The notes below the pieces were generated by a model. That model did not search any database, had not been told where the DNA came from, and saw only the letters and a program-made list of their open reading frames with translations. From contig CBDVAP010000038.1 in assembly GCA_965372015.1 (NCBI GenBank), positions 1 through 21,917 on the forward strand: 21,917 nt of DNA, given 5' to 3'. The position numbers and the translations under genes are program-made. Origin of the DNA: JACZSB01 sp965372015. GTDB lineage: Bacteria > Fidelibacterota > Marinisomatia > SCGC-AAA003-L08 > TS1B11. Position 1 is the first letter of the stretch. Each line of letters opens with the position of its first letter. This document shows, piece after piece, positions 13,862 through 21,484 of this stretch.

Positions 13862-15631
13862 CTAGCTGCCCACCGACACCAGCTCCATGGCACAGACCGG
13901 ACACTTCCCGGGCGCTTCGGTGACCACATGGGCATGCTCCGGCATGGGGCAGGTATAGTAGTCTTGCCCGGAATCAAAGGCTGTTGACTTTTTCACCAGG
14001 GTCATGCCGCACTCGGGACAACTACCCGGTCCTTTCACCTTGACAAAAGAGTGCGATTCCATGGGGCAGGTGTAGTACGTCAGCTGTCCGTCTGAAATCG
14101 TCCCGAAACTGATCGGTTCGACGTTCATGGTATCTCCTTGCATTTCGTGCTCCTGTTGGGAGCCATTATCCTTCATCTCCATATCCATCGCCGGGGTTGG
14201 TCCGCCGGACTTGGCCTGGAGCATTTTCGCAATGCTTTCCTGCAGTTTGCTCTCCGAGTCGATCAGGAATTGGCCGGAAGTGACCACCTCTTCGCCCTCG
14301 GATAATCCATCAATAATCTGATAGTAACCGTTGCCTGCCTCAACGCCGATGGTCACATCCCGGGGCGCAAAACGGCCTTCACCCAGGGCCACGATCACCA
14401 GGTTGCGTTCCCCGGAGAACAGCACCGCCTCCATCGGCACGGCGATTACGTTTTCCACGGGGGAAGTGGCAATCTCCACATTGGCGTACATCCCCGGTTT
14501 AAGATCCCGGTGGGGATTATCGAAGACCAGCCGCACCTTTATGGTCCGGGTCTTCTCTTCTAAGTAGGGGTAGATATATTGTACTTCGCCTAGGTAAGTC
14601 TTGCCCGGATCGTATGATAGGGTCATCACCGCCTTCTGGCCGACGGCCACCCAGGGGACCTCATACTCGTAAATATCCGCGAACACCCAGATTACGGAAA
14701 GGTCGGCGATGGTATACAGGTTCATGCCCGATTTCACTTCCATCCCGTCCAGGGCGTGTTTTTTGGTCACGATGCCCTCGAAGGGGGACTTGAGCATGAT
14801 GGTCTTGGTCACTTTCCCGCTGGTCTCCAGTCGCTTGATCTTGGCGGTGGTGATATCGAAGTATTCCAGGCGGCGGCGGGCGGAAGATAGGATGCGCTCC
14901 TGGTTGGCCTTTACCACAGCCGAAGATCCCGCGCCCAAGCCTTGCAGGCTGGTATAAGCGTCGAGATATTCCTCCTGGGCCGAGACCAGTTGGGGACTAT
15001 AGATCTCCAGCATGGACTGGGCCTTTTCTACCCGCTGGCCGGTGGTATTCACGAAGGTTTTCTCGATCCAGCCGGAGAACTTGGTGTGGATATGGGCTAC
15101 CCGGGCCTCGTCGTAATCGATCCGCCCGATAGTCCGGATTTTCTGGAAAAGATCCCTGCGGGCCACCGGCGCCAGTCTAACGCCCATATTCTGCTGCACC
15201 ACGGGATTGATCCTCACTGTGGCGCCAAAGGCCTCTTCCCCCTCGTAGACCGGGACCAGGTCCATCCCCATCGGCGACTTACCCGGTTGGGGGGAGATAT
15301 AGGTGGGATCCATGGGCGCCTGCCAGTAAAGGATTTTCCGTTCGCCACCGCCCCGGGCCACAGCGACGGTGGAAGTGGCCGGCCCGCCTAACGGTACTAA
15401 GTCCATGCCGCAGATAGGGCAGTTCCCCGGTTCTTCCTGGATGACGTTGGGATGCATACCGCAAGTGTACAGCTGCAGCGCCGCCTGTGACCCGCCGGCG
15501 GACTGTTCCCCCGTGGTCTGCTCGCGGGGCTCCCCGTTGGTCCGTCCAGGGCCGCAACCCGCCAGCGCCAGCAAGGCCGCCGCCAGGCCGATACCCAGGA
15601 TAATCTTGCTTAAACCTGCTCTAATCCTCAT
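13862..15631 (-). CDS. cusB: CusB-type membrane fusion adaptor with four heavy-metal-binding-like modules
   Basis: 589 residues. The start is the ATG at 15631, overlapping the end of the cusC gene by 11 bp and preceded by GGAGGAGG; it gives a lipoprotein signal with lipobox ALAGC. Two modules come first: LYTCGMHPNV...GNCPICGMDLVPLG (54-82), a normal HMBD, and LYWQAPMDPTYISP...SPMGMDLVPVY (101-129), which lacks Cys but keeps the Met. The adaptor core (~135-485) has the usual barrel-sandwich, alpha-hairpin (SAQEEYLDAYTSLQGLG...RRLEYFDI) and beta-barrel parts. After a Met/His-rich linker there are two more Cys-containing modules at the C-terminus (YYTCPMESHS...CPECGMTLV; YYTCPMPEHA...CPVCAMELV). 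The protein links CusA to CusC and probably binds Cu/Ag in the periplasm. Confidence 0.93.
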   Translation of the reverse strand: MRIRAGLSKIILGIGLAAALLALAGCGPGRTNGEPREQTTGEQSAGGSQAALQLYTCGMHPNVIQEEPGNCPICGMDLVPLGGPATSTVAVARGGGERKILYWQAPMDPTYISPQPGKSPMGMDLVPVYEGEEAFGATVRINPVVQQNMGVRLAPVARRDLFQKIRTIGRIDYDEARVAHIHTKFSGWIEKTFVNTTGQRVEKAQSMLEIYSPQLVSAQEEYLDAYTSLQGLGAGSSAVVKANQERILSSARRRLEYFDITTAKIKRLETSGKVTKTIMLKSPFEGIVTKKHALDGMEVKSGMNLYTIADLSVIWVFADIYEYEVPWVAVGQKAVMTLSYDPGKTYLGEVQYIYPYLEEKTRTIKVRLVFDNPHRDLKPGMYANVEIATSPVENVIAVPMEAVLFSGERNLVIVALGEGRFAPRDVTIGVEAGNGYYQIIDGLSEGEEVVTSGQFLIDSESKLQESIAKMLQAKSGGPTPAMDMEMKDNGSQQEHEMQGDTMNVEPISFGTISDGQLTYYTCPMESHSFVKVKGPGSCPECGMTLVKKSTAFDSGQDYYTCPMPEHAHVVTEAPGKCPVCAMELVSVGS

Positions 15632-17006
15632 TTTGTGACTCCTCCTCCCAGCGGAACAGACCACTGTCCCGCAAAAGTTTTGCGCCGGCGATGCGCCGCC
15701 GGGCTTCCACGGCCTCATACTCCAACCGCACCCGAACTACCATCCGTTCGCTATCCAGCACGTCCAGAAAACTGATCTTGCCGGTCTCATAGGCCGAGAA
15801 GGCCGAGGCCAGCATCTGGGCCGACTCCTGGAGTAATTGCTGGTCATAAAGGACAAAGGTTTCCTCGCTCTCAGCCCAATCCTTCCAGGTAGACCTGACC
15901 TGGGCCTCAATCCGGTTCCATACGGCTTCCAGGGCTTCCTCCCGGGAACCGGCCATCAGCCGGGCGGCTTTGACCCGGGCCTTATTGCGGCCCAGCCACA
16001 GGGGCAGGTTCAGGCCGACCTTGAACCCCAGGGCATCGGTCCCCGCCTTCGTCCCCATGGCGCCTTCAATCCCGATAGCCGTGTAGGTCAGGCCGGCCAT
16101 CAAGTCCGGGTAATTCCGGCGTGTGGCCAGTTCCCGCTCCAATACCGCGATCCGTAAATCGTGTTGCGCTTTTCGATACAGAGGGTGGGCTTGCCGGGCC
16201 AGGCTCAGCCAGGACTCGTCGGTGCCTATGGGCGGCATGGTGGTACGTTGACCGCCGTAAAGGTCCGGCGAAAAATGCCCGTCCAGCAGAGACTGGAGAC
16301 TGTTCTCCACGGCCTCCAGGCTGCTTTGCAGCGTATTGATCTGGCTTTCCACCAGTGAAATTTCGATCTGCAGCTTCAGGATCGGATGCTGGGTGAGGCC
16401 CGCCCCGGTGGAGTATTGTGTCAGGGCCACCGAACGGAATGATTCCAATTCCTTCCGGTAATCATCGAGAATTTGCAGCGAACTGGTCACCTTGAGATAG
16501 TTCTCCCAGTCCCGGTGTAGCTGGAAAACCGCCACTACTTTCTTATGTTCCAGGTTCATCCGGGCAATCTCGACCCGCTCCCGGGATACCCGTTTCTGAC
16601 GACGCAGTTTTCCCCACAGAGGGAATTTCTGCCCCAGCATAATTTGCGACTCCATGGGCCCGTTGGCGGTTTGCACCGGCTCGACGAAACTGACCGCTTC
16701 CACTTTCGGGTCCGGCAAAACACCAGTCGTGCGCACTTTCGCGGCCGCCGCCTCCAGGGCCAATTCCGCCGCCCTGATACCCCGGTTATACTCGAACAGG
16801 GCCTCGATGGGGTCCCGCTCGAAACCTTCGGACTGGCCGTTGATAACGCTCACCAGCAGTGCTATCAACCACAGGTTCCTGAACCTGCAGGTGTGCGGAG
16901 TGTGGGCCTCCCGACCTGTGAAGGGTTGGGCCTGCCCGAGCAGGGCTGCCCCCGGCCGCGTTGATATCGGCTGCTGGAATTTCTGCTTATCTATGGACTG
17001 CTTCAT
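15621..17006 (-). CDS. cusC: CusC/TolC-type outer-membrane efflux protein
   Basis: 461 residues from the ATG at 17006, preceded by GAGG at suitable distance; the frame continues further upstream but without support. A hydrophobic signal (FRNLWLIALLVSVINGQSEG) lies at ~42-61, after an unusually long N-terminal lead of ~40 polar residues, so the true start could be internal. The body is the outer-membrane efflux protein (OEP) fold: two repeats of long helices with AELALEAAAAKVRTTGVLPDPKVEAVSF and the QIMLGQKFPLWGKLRRQK pattern found in Cus/Czc-type channels, then LERELATRRNYPDLMAGLTYT in the second repeat and a final FLDVLDSERMVVRVRLEYEA helix. It forms the trimeric exit duct for the CusAB pump. 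Its last codons overlap the cusB start. Confidence 0.93.
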   Translation of the reverse strand: MKQSIDKQKFQQPISTRPGAALLGQAQPFTGREAHTPHTCRFRNLWLIALLVSVINGQSEGFERDPIEALFEYNRGIRAAELALEAAAAKVRTTGVLPDPKVEAVSFVEPVQTANGPMESQIMLGQKFPLWGKLRRQKRVSRERVEIARMNLEHKKVVAVFQLHRDWENYLKVTSSLQILDDYRKELESFRSVALTQYSTGAGLTQHPILKLQIEISLVESQINTLQSSLEAVENSLQSLLDGHFSPDLYGGQRTTMPPIGTDESWLSLARQAHPLYRKAQHDLRIAVLERELATRRNYPDLMAGLTYTAIGIEGAMGTKAGTDALGFKVGLNLPLWLGRNKARVKAARLMAGSREEALEAVWNRIEAQVRSTWKDWAESEETFVLYDQQLLQESAQMLASAFSAYETGKISFLDVLDSERMVVRVRLEYEAVEARRRIAGAKLLRDSGLFRWEEESQNED

Positions 17007-17042
17007 GCCGTTTCGTCCTCGTTGATCGTAAACTCTACTGTC

Positions 17043-17066
17043 GGTCCGGCATTTATGGGGCCGGCC
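17043..17066. terminator. GC-rich stem-loop in the leader of cusC
   Basis: GGTCCGGC (17043-17050) pairs with GCCGGCC (17060-17066), with one bulged T, in the 200-bp gap between the Cys-rich protein gene and cusC. It may be a partial terminator or attenuator that sets relative expression; no strong T-run follows. Confidence 0.35.
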
Positions 17067-17137
17067 ACCACGGAATACTTTAGGCACCGGAAGTTACTCT
17101 GTCGGCCGTTTCCCGGCGTTACAGAATTCCCGGCAAT

Positions 17138-17147
17138 AGGTGCAAGG
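17138..17147 (-). promoter_or_regulatory. AGGTGCAAGG motif, copy upstream of cusC
   Basis: AGGTGCAAGG here recurs exactly at 17584-17593, upstream of the Cys-rich gene; both are followed within the core by GCAAGG(T), and a shorter copy (TGCAAGG) is at 17558-17564. Candidate shared regulator site; the regulator is unknown. Confidence 0.3.
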
Positions 17148-17208
17148 TTTTCAGACGGAATGCGGCCCAGAGCCGGTAATCACCGTCTTTACCTTGGAAT
17201 GGGGTAGG

Positions 17209-17550
17209 CTAAATCAGGAGCGGGGAGAATCGAACCGCCGGCGGCGGTGGATGGAGTTGCGCTGGTAAAACTGTCACCTGCAGCTGCTGGGCGAGTATCA
17301 CCGGTAGTGTGGTGGCCGTTGGCGCCAGGCTGGTGGCTTTGGCGGTCGTGTTGGCCGGTAGGGCCGGTGTGCTGGGCAGCGGGTCGCTGACCGCCATGAA
17401 GGGACAATCATTATCCCCCTGCTCCATGGGACAGCCGGTTTCGAGGTCGGCGCAACAAGTCTGCTGGCACTCGTCAGGGGCCAACGCCAGCAGGGGCGCC
17501 CCGAGAGAGGCTAGCCAGAGGATCAAGATAAATGTGCTGCTTGGACGCAT
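17209..17550 (-). CDS. Small secreted Cys-rich protein, first gene of the metal operon
   Basis: 113 residues from the ATG at 17550; a longer frame to 17619 adds residues with no signal and is rejected. A clear Sec signal peptide (STFILILWLASLGAPLLALA) is followed by a Cys cluster, Cys28, 32, 33, 40 and 49 (DECQQTCCADLETGCPMEQG), and a long Pro/Ala/Thr-rich, low-complexity C-terminal half (LPSTPALPANTTAKA, PAQLHPPPPAV). It is not recognised as a named family. Its position as the promoter-proximal gene, ~200 bp ahead of cusC on the same strand, together with five Cys and one Met in a 25-residue stretch, suggests a periplasmic metal- or thiol-binding peptide, perhaps a leader that senses or buffers copper. 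The function is inferred from context only. Confidence 0.6.
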   Translation of the reverse strand: MRPSSTFILILWLASLGAPLLALAPDECQQTCCADLETGCPMEQGDNDCPFMAVSDPLPSTPALPANTTAKATSLAPTATTLPVILAQQLQVTVLPAQLHPPPPAVRFSPLLI

Positions 17551-17557
17551 ATTCGTT

Positions 17558-17593
17558 TGCAAGGTTAATCGGATGTTGTAATCAGGTGCAAGG
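17558..17593 (-). promoter_or_regulatory. Paired TGCAAGG direct repeats just upstream of the Cys-rich gene
   Basis: TGCAAGG occurs at 17558-17564 and again at 17587-17593, 29 bp apart (nearly three helix turns), immediately before the ATG at 17550. A third copy lies ahead of cusC (17141-17147). Candidate operator of a metal-responsive regulator. Confidence 0.3.
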
Positions 17594-17688
17594 CGAAAGT
17601 TCCCCGGGTAGCCGGCCATCGACCGGCAGCCAGCAGGATTATTTAATTTACTCGCAATAGATAGTTCTTGCAGATTAGATTGTGTTCG

Positions 17689-17711
17689 ATTACATTAAGG
17701 CATACTGTAAT
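17689..17711. repeat. Inverted repeat ATTACA-N11-TGTAAT
   Basis: ATTACA (17689-17694) and TGTAAT (17706-17711) are exact reverse complements. The element sits 12 bp from the stronger dyad at 17723-17746 in the divergent promoter region. Confidence 0.4.
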
Positions 17712-17722
17712 TAGACTATTGG

Positions 17723-17746
17723 TGAAAGTATCTCCGAATACTTTCA
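17723..17746. repeat. Perfect 9-bp dyad TGAAAGTAT-N6-ATACTTTCA
   Basis: The two 9-bp arms at 17723-17731 and 17738-17746 are exact reverse complements around CTCCGA. The size and symmetry fit a dimeric regulator operator; as RNA it would form a hairpin. No T-run follows, so an operator is favoured. Confidence 0.5.
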
Positions 17747-17950
17747 ATATCAATAGAACGCAGGGTCAAAAGCTATCTCAAATTCCAATAATGCCATTTC
17801 ACCGATCCAAGGAGAGACAGATTTTACCCGGCAGTGAGAGGACTATTCAGGTCAGTGGCAGGCTATGGAGAAGGTGCCGGCATTATTCGAGATTAGCAGC
17901 CTGGGTGTCGATCTCTCAATCTTAGTAACCCGGTCATAAGGGGAATAACA

Positions 17951-18967
17951 ATGGATATCGAGTTTCATTATTGGCTCACCGGATTGATTGCCAAACGAGC
18001 AGGCTTCACGAATAAAGAAGCCCAAACTATCGCTTCCACTTCCCAGTTTGTGGATGAAAACGATGTCTTGCTCAAGATCAAGAGTAAACAGGGTGGCAAG
18101 TCGTACAGGAACCAGATCAGCCAGACGATGAACATCCTGAAACCGAAAATGGATCTGATGCGGATCTATCCCATATTCCACTTCATTCCGGGAGAGCCGG
18201 ACGCACCCACTGCCCAGCGGCGGGACGGTAAGATGCATCTGTTGAACACGACGCCCAATAATGGCAATACCAATGCGATAATGGACGCCGCCTTCAAGGC
18301 CAGCAGTGACATCCGGCTGTACCGTATCGGGATAGCAACGCATGGTTTCATCGATACCTGGGCCCATCAGAACTTTATCGGCTGGTTCGATTACTGCAAC
18401 AACATCGGCCTGGACATCAAACCCGATATCGGCCATGTGGACGCTGAGCACCAGCCCGACTGGGTCAGTCATACCTGGGTGGATAACCGGCTGGTCGATC
18501 CGGATGTGAACAATAAGTTGCGATTCCTTTCAGCGTCGCAAGCGCTTTTCAATAAGTATCGCCACTATATCAAAAACAAAAGAAAAGTAACTCCTGAGCC
18601 TAAATGGAGGGACCTGGAGCAAGAACTCGACGGCTTAATGGGGCCGACTTTCTCCGGGCATAGAAATCGTTACCGGGATGACCGGCTAAAAAGATATAAG
18701 CAAGTATTAAAATGGCAGGACTACGATGAAAAAAGGTGGTTCAACCAGGCGATCAATCCCGTAGTCCATGGGGCTAAGGATTCTTACAAAGGGATTCTAG
18801 CTCGATTCACCCTTTTCAAAGACGAATATTTCTGGCGGGAAGATGTGGAAAAAGAAAAAACCCATTGGTACCGGTTTCAGGAAGCGGTCAAGGGACAGGA
18901 GAAGATGGCCGTGAAACTGCTTGTACCCACCTTCGCCAAGATGGGAATCGATTTAGCCTCATCGTAA
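17951..18967 (+). CDS. DUF6765 family protein, probable metal-dependent hydrolase fold
   Basis: 338 residues with no signal peptide. The start ATG at 17951 has AAGGGG upstream. The N-terminus MDIEFHYWLTGLIAKRAGFT...EAQTIASTSQFVDEN is the DUF6765 opening. Likely metal ligands are His6, Asp35, His131, Asp135 and His139 (GIATHGFIDTWAHQNFIGW), the H-x3-D-x3-H helix seen in zinc-dependent phospholipase C/S1-P1 nuclease folds, with further His at 162 and 167 (GHVDAEHQPDW). The absence of a signal sequence suggests a cytoplasmic location, unlike secreted phospholipase C. The C-terminal ~150 residues are charged and helical. The enzyme activity and substrate are not known; the fold relationship is inferred from the His/Asp pattern. 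It is convergent with the GH57 gene, the stops 16 bp apart. Confidence 0.75.
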   Translation: MDIEFHYWLTGLIAKRAGFTNKEAQTIASTSQFVDENDVLLKIKSKQGGKSYRNQISQTMNILKPKMDLMRIYPIFHFIPGEPDAPTAQRRDGKMHLLNTTPNNGNTNAIMDAAFKASSDIRLYRIGIATHGFIDTWAHQNFIGWFDYCNNIGLDIKPDIGHVDAEHQPDWVSHTWVDNRLVDPDVNNKLRFLSASQALFNKYRHYIKNKRKVTPEPKWRDLEQELDGLMGPTFSGHRNRYRDDRLKRYKQVLKWQDYDEKRWFNQAINPVVHGAKDSYKGILARFTLFKDEYFWREDVEKEKTHWYRFQEAVKGQEKMAVKLLVPTFAKMGIDLASS

Positions 18968-18985
18968 ACCGCGGGATGGGGTTTA
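18965..18985. terminator. Stem-loop made from the two facing stop codons
   Basis: TAAACC (18965-18970) pairs with GGTTTA (18980-18985). The left arm begins with the DUF6765 TAA and the right arm contains the complement of the GH57 TAA, so one short hairpin could end both transcripts. Six pairs, no long T-run. Confidence 0.35.
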
Positions 18986-21085
18986 TAGCGCCGGGAACAC
19001 CGTGGCCTGGAGCGTCAACTCAAGGCGGAATCGCTCACCGGCCGGCAGGTCCAGGGGCCAGACCGGCAGCACCACCGAACTCTGGTATACCCGCTCGAAA
19101 CCATCCTCCGACATGTTGACGGTTTTCACCGGGTAGCGCCAGACTGTGGCCGGCTCCTTAAACCGCAGCTCGGCCTTGATACCTTCGTATTCGGATACCA
19201 GGGCCACACTGCTCACGCCGGCAAGTTCATCCTGGGCATCCAGGTAAGGGTCGGCGGGTTTGCGCCCATCGATCAGGTAATACCGGTCCTTGGTGTGACC
19301 GCCCAGCAGCGCGAAGTTGAACTCCAGGCCGTATAATCCCTTGACCGCGTCATGCCCCTCGTTGGCAATCTCCAATTCCACACTCACTTTATCGCCCTCA
19401 AAAGCAATGGTCTTGGACAGCGCCAAGGTCTCCCCCAGCACCGGCCCTTTAGTAGTACAGATGACCGAATTATCCTTGACGGCGCAATCGTAGACAGCGG
19501 TTGCCAGGCCGTTGGTGATGGCCGCAGTATTTCGCTGCACCTGATCCACCGTGGTCCCCCGGGTAAAAAAGTGGTCCAGCAGCATATGGCGGGGGTGGGT
19601 ATCAACTTGCAGGTGCTTTTCCAGGTGGGGCTCCTTGGCCCGCTGCCGCTTATGGATCGAGCCATCGCCGGCTTTACCGGTCTCGGCCGACTCGAGCCGC
19701 CGGTGGTAACTCTCCCGGTAGCGGGACATGGTATCGAGCAGATTGAAATGGACCGGCAGGATATCCAGCTCTTTTAGAGCGCCACCCAGCGGCGTCACGA
19801 AAGCCTTGATGTAGGGGGTAGTGACTTCGATTTCCTCACGGCCATCGCAGTCGATGTCGGCCAGCCTGAACCGGCAGCCGTCGGTGACCTTGTCCACGAC
19901 GGCCTCGGCTCGCAACAAGTGGGAATAAATCGCGTGACGCAGGTGCGGAAGATACAACCCCCCGAAAATCCCATGCCAGAAGGCGCAATTGCATTGACTG
20001 CGCCACAGATCGTCCTGGGCCGCTACCAACTCGGTCGTCTCGCCGGATTCCCTTAGGCTGGAGGCGATTTTCTGCGAAACCTGGAAAACCCTTTTCTGCA
20101 TCCAGTTGGCCTCGGGGTACTTGGCCAGAAAATTGCGCCAGGTCCCGCCCCGGACGAAAGGCCGCACCTGATCAATAGCCTGGCGCTCTTCCAGGTCTTC
20201 CAGGAATTGATCCAGCCGGGCGCCCGATTGGGGGGGCAGGGTCCACTGGCTCATCTCGAAGTAGGAGGCGGTAGGCAGGTATACCCGGCCGGCCGGCGGG
20301 AGGCTGTCGTACACCTCCCCGAAGGTGGTGGTCTCAAGCCAATCGCTATTTTCCTCCAGGGCCACGAAAAACCGTTCCAGCCACCGATCCCGGCCATAGC
20401 AGCGTCCCCAGGTCCCGGGCCATAGCCCGAACTTTTCGCCATCGTCCATCATCACCTGCACCGGGTGGTCCCCCAGCTCGCCCGCCGCCCGCAACACCTC
20501 GATCGTACGCTCCGGGTCCTTGAAGGGAATGGCGTACCTGAGCTGTTGCGAGATGGGGAACATGCCAATGGTGGCATTCTGCTCCTCAGTCAGGTAGTAG
20601 CCGGCCAGTTCACCCGCTTCCAGCCCGGCCGACAGAAAGTGATAATCGTCCACCGGCAGGTAGCTGATGCCGGCCTGGCTGATGGGCAGGGCCAGATGGG
20701 GTTCCCAGACCCGCTCGGTGAGCCATAATCCCCGCGCCTGGTAATTGAATCTCTCGGCCAGGTAGGCATTCATTTTGCGGATTTGCCCTAACTTGTCATG
20801 GTCGGGAATCATGGACAAAATTGGCTCGTAAAATCCCCCCGACAAGATCTCAACCCGTCCGGTGGCCGCCAGTGCCGCTACCCGATCGAGGTAATCCGGC
20901 TGATGAACCTCCAGCCATTCCAACAGTGGCCCACTGAAATGGAAGGATAGGGCAATTGCCGGATGGCGCACAGCCACGTCCAGGAATGGTTGATAGGCCC
21001 GCTCAAAGGCCCCCTGGAACACAAAATCGAAATTGCCCACCGGCTGGTGGTTGTGTACTCCGAAGATAAATTTTGTCTTTGCCAT
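18983..21085 (-). CDS. GH57 4-alpha-glucanotransferase / alpha-amylase
   Basis: 700 residues from the ATG at 21085 (MAKTKFIFGVHNHQP); a TTG 24 bp upstream is less likely. The GH57 conserved regions are in order: HNHQP (11-15), GGFYEP (83-88), WLTERVWEP with the nucleophile at Glu124, and MMDDGEKFG with the acid/base at Asp214. The spacing is nearly identical to Thermococcus litoralis 4-alpha-glucanotransferase (Glu123, Asp214), which argues for glucanotransferase over other GH57 types. The central helical region contains ASYFEMSQW and FLAKYPEANWMQKRV (DUF1925-like), and the C-terminal ~270 residues form the beta-rich DUF1926-type domain. No signal peptide, so it acts on glycogen or maltodextrins in the cytoplasm. 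No other glycogen genes are in the window. Confidence 0.92.
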   Translation of the reverse strand: MAKTKFIFGVHNHQPVGNFDFVFQGAFERAYQPFLDVAVRHPAIALSFHFSGPLLEWLEVHQPDYLDRVAALAATGRVEILSGGFYEPILSMIPDHDKLGQIRKMNAYLAERFNYQARGLWLTERVWEPHLALPISQAGISYLPVDDYHFLSAGLEAGELAGYYLTEEQNATIGMFPISQQLRYAIPFKDPERTIEVLRAAGELGDHPVQVMMDDGEKFGLWPGTWGRCYGRDRWLERFFVALEENSDWLETTTFGEVYDSLPPAGRVYLPTASYFEMSQWTLPPQSGARLDQFLEDLEERQAIDQVRPFVRGGTWRNFLAKYPEANWMQKRVFQVSQKIASSLRESGETTELVAAQDDLWRSQCNCAFWHGIFGGLYLPHLRHAIYSHLLRAEAVVDKVTDGCRFRLADIDCDGREEIEVTTPYIKAFVTPLGGALKELDILPVHFNLLDTMSRYRESYHRRLESAETGKAGDGSIHKRQRAKEPHLEKHLQVDTHPRHMLLDHFFTRGTTVDQVQRNTAAITNGLATAVYDCAVKDNSVICTTKGPVLGETLALSKTIAFEGDKVSVELEIANEGHDAVKGLYGLEFNFALLGGHTKDRYYLIDGRKPADPYLDAQDELAGVSSVALVSEYEGIKAELRFKEPATVWRYPVKTVNMSEDGFERVYQSSVVLPVWPLDLPAGERFRLELTLQATVFPAL

Positions 21086-21317
21086 GTTGGGCCTGAAAAC
21101 CTTTACCAATTAGATCGCACCGGCCGGACCGGCTCTTGGCCCCCGATAACACACGTAGGAGCGAATAAATATTACTCAGGTTCCGCCGGTGTGGCAATAC
21201 CGGTTCGCCCGTCAGCGGCGGGGCTCGATACTGGATACTGGATGGACTCAGGTGGGCAGCACTTAGCTGTACCGGGGGGGCCGGGCCCGGTTAACCATCC
21301 CAGGCTGAAAAAAAGTA

Positions 21318-21347
21318 TTGACAGGCATCACGATAATTTGTTAGAAT
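21318..21347 (+). promoter_or_regulatory. Sigma70-like promoter of the ArsR-type regulator
   Basis: A consensus -35 TTGACA (21318-21323) and a -10 TAGAAT (21342-21347, one mismatch) are 18 bp apart, about 140 bp upstream of the regulator ATG. This is the best promoter in the window. Confidence 0.6.
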
Positions 21348-21378
21348 TGCGCCGACCATTACGTATTGATTTTCATAT

Positions 21379-21394
21379 ATAGTTATAACGCTAT
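21379..21394. promoter_or_regulatory. Dyad downstream of the promoter, candidate ArsR-type operator
   Basis: GTTATAAC (21382-21389) is a perfect 8-bp palindrome, flanked by ATAG (21379-21382) and CTAT (21391-21394). It lies in the expected 5' leader, where a bound repressor would block transcription. AT-rich dyads of this kind are typical ArsR/SmtB sites. Confidence 0.35.
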
Positions 21395-21484
21395 CCTGTT
21401 ACTTGATTTTAAGGTCTGTGAGGGCTTAGGCCTGATCGGGCTCGGAAAGTAAGATCAAATCCGGGGGGTTAATCGACCCATCGA

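Larger units (their letters stand above)
17551..17950. other. Divergent promoter region between the metal operon and the DUF6765 gene
   Basis: 400 bp without a believable gene. It is AT-rich in its middle (17640-17780) and contains two copies of TGCAAGG (17558-17564, 17587-17593) close to the metal-operon start and two adjacent inverted repeats (17689-17711 and 17723-17746). The promoters of both flanking transcripts should lie here. Confidence 0.5.
21086..21484. other. Divergent promoter region between GH57 and the ArsR-type regulator
   Basis: 399 bp with no credible gene. The first ~200 bp are GC-rich with short repeats such as a tandem GATACTG (21227-21240 region) and the palindrome CGGGCCCG; the rest is AT-rich and carries a good promoter and dyads (listed). 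Confidence 0.45.

Noticed and set aside
15632..15718. Longer N-terminus for the CusB-type protein
   Set aside because: It would hide the lipoprotein signal 29 residues inside and lies wholly within the cusC coding region; the ATG at 15631 has a strong ribosome site.
17601..17632. Short GCCGG/CCGGC inverted repeat near 17611-17627
   Set aside because: Only five pairs in a GC-rich stretch; expected by chance.
17668..17925. 85-codon open frame in the divergent region
   Set aside because: No ribosome site, no recognisable features, and it runs across the inverted repeats; treated as non-coding.
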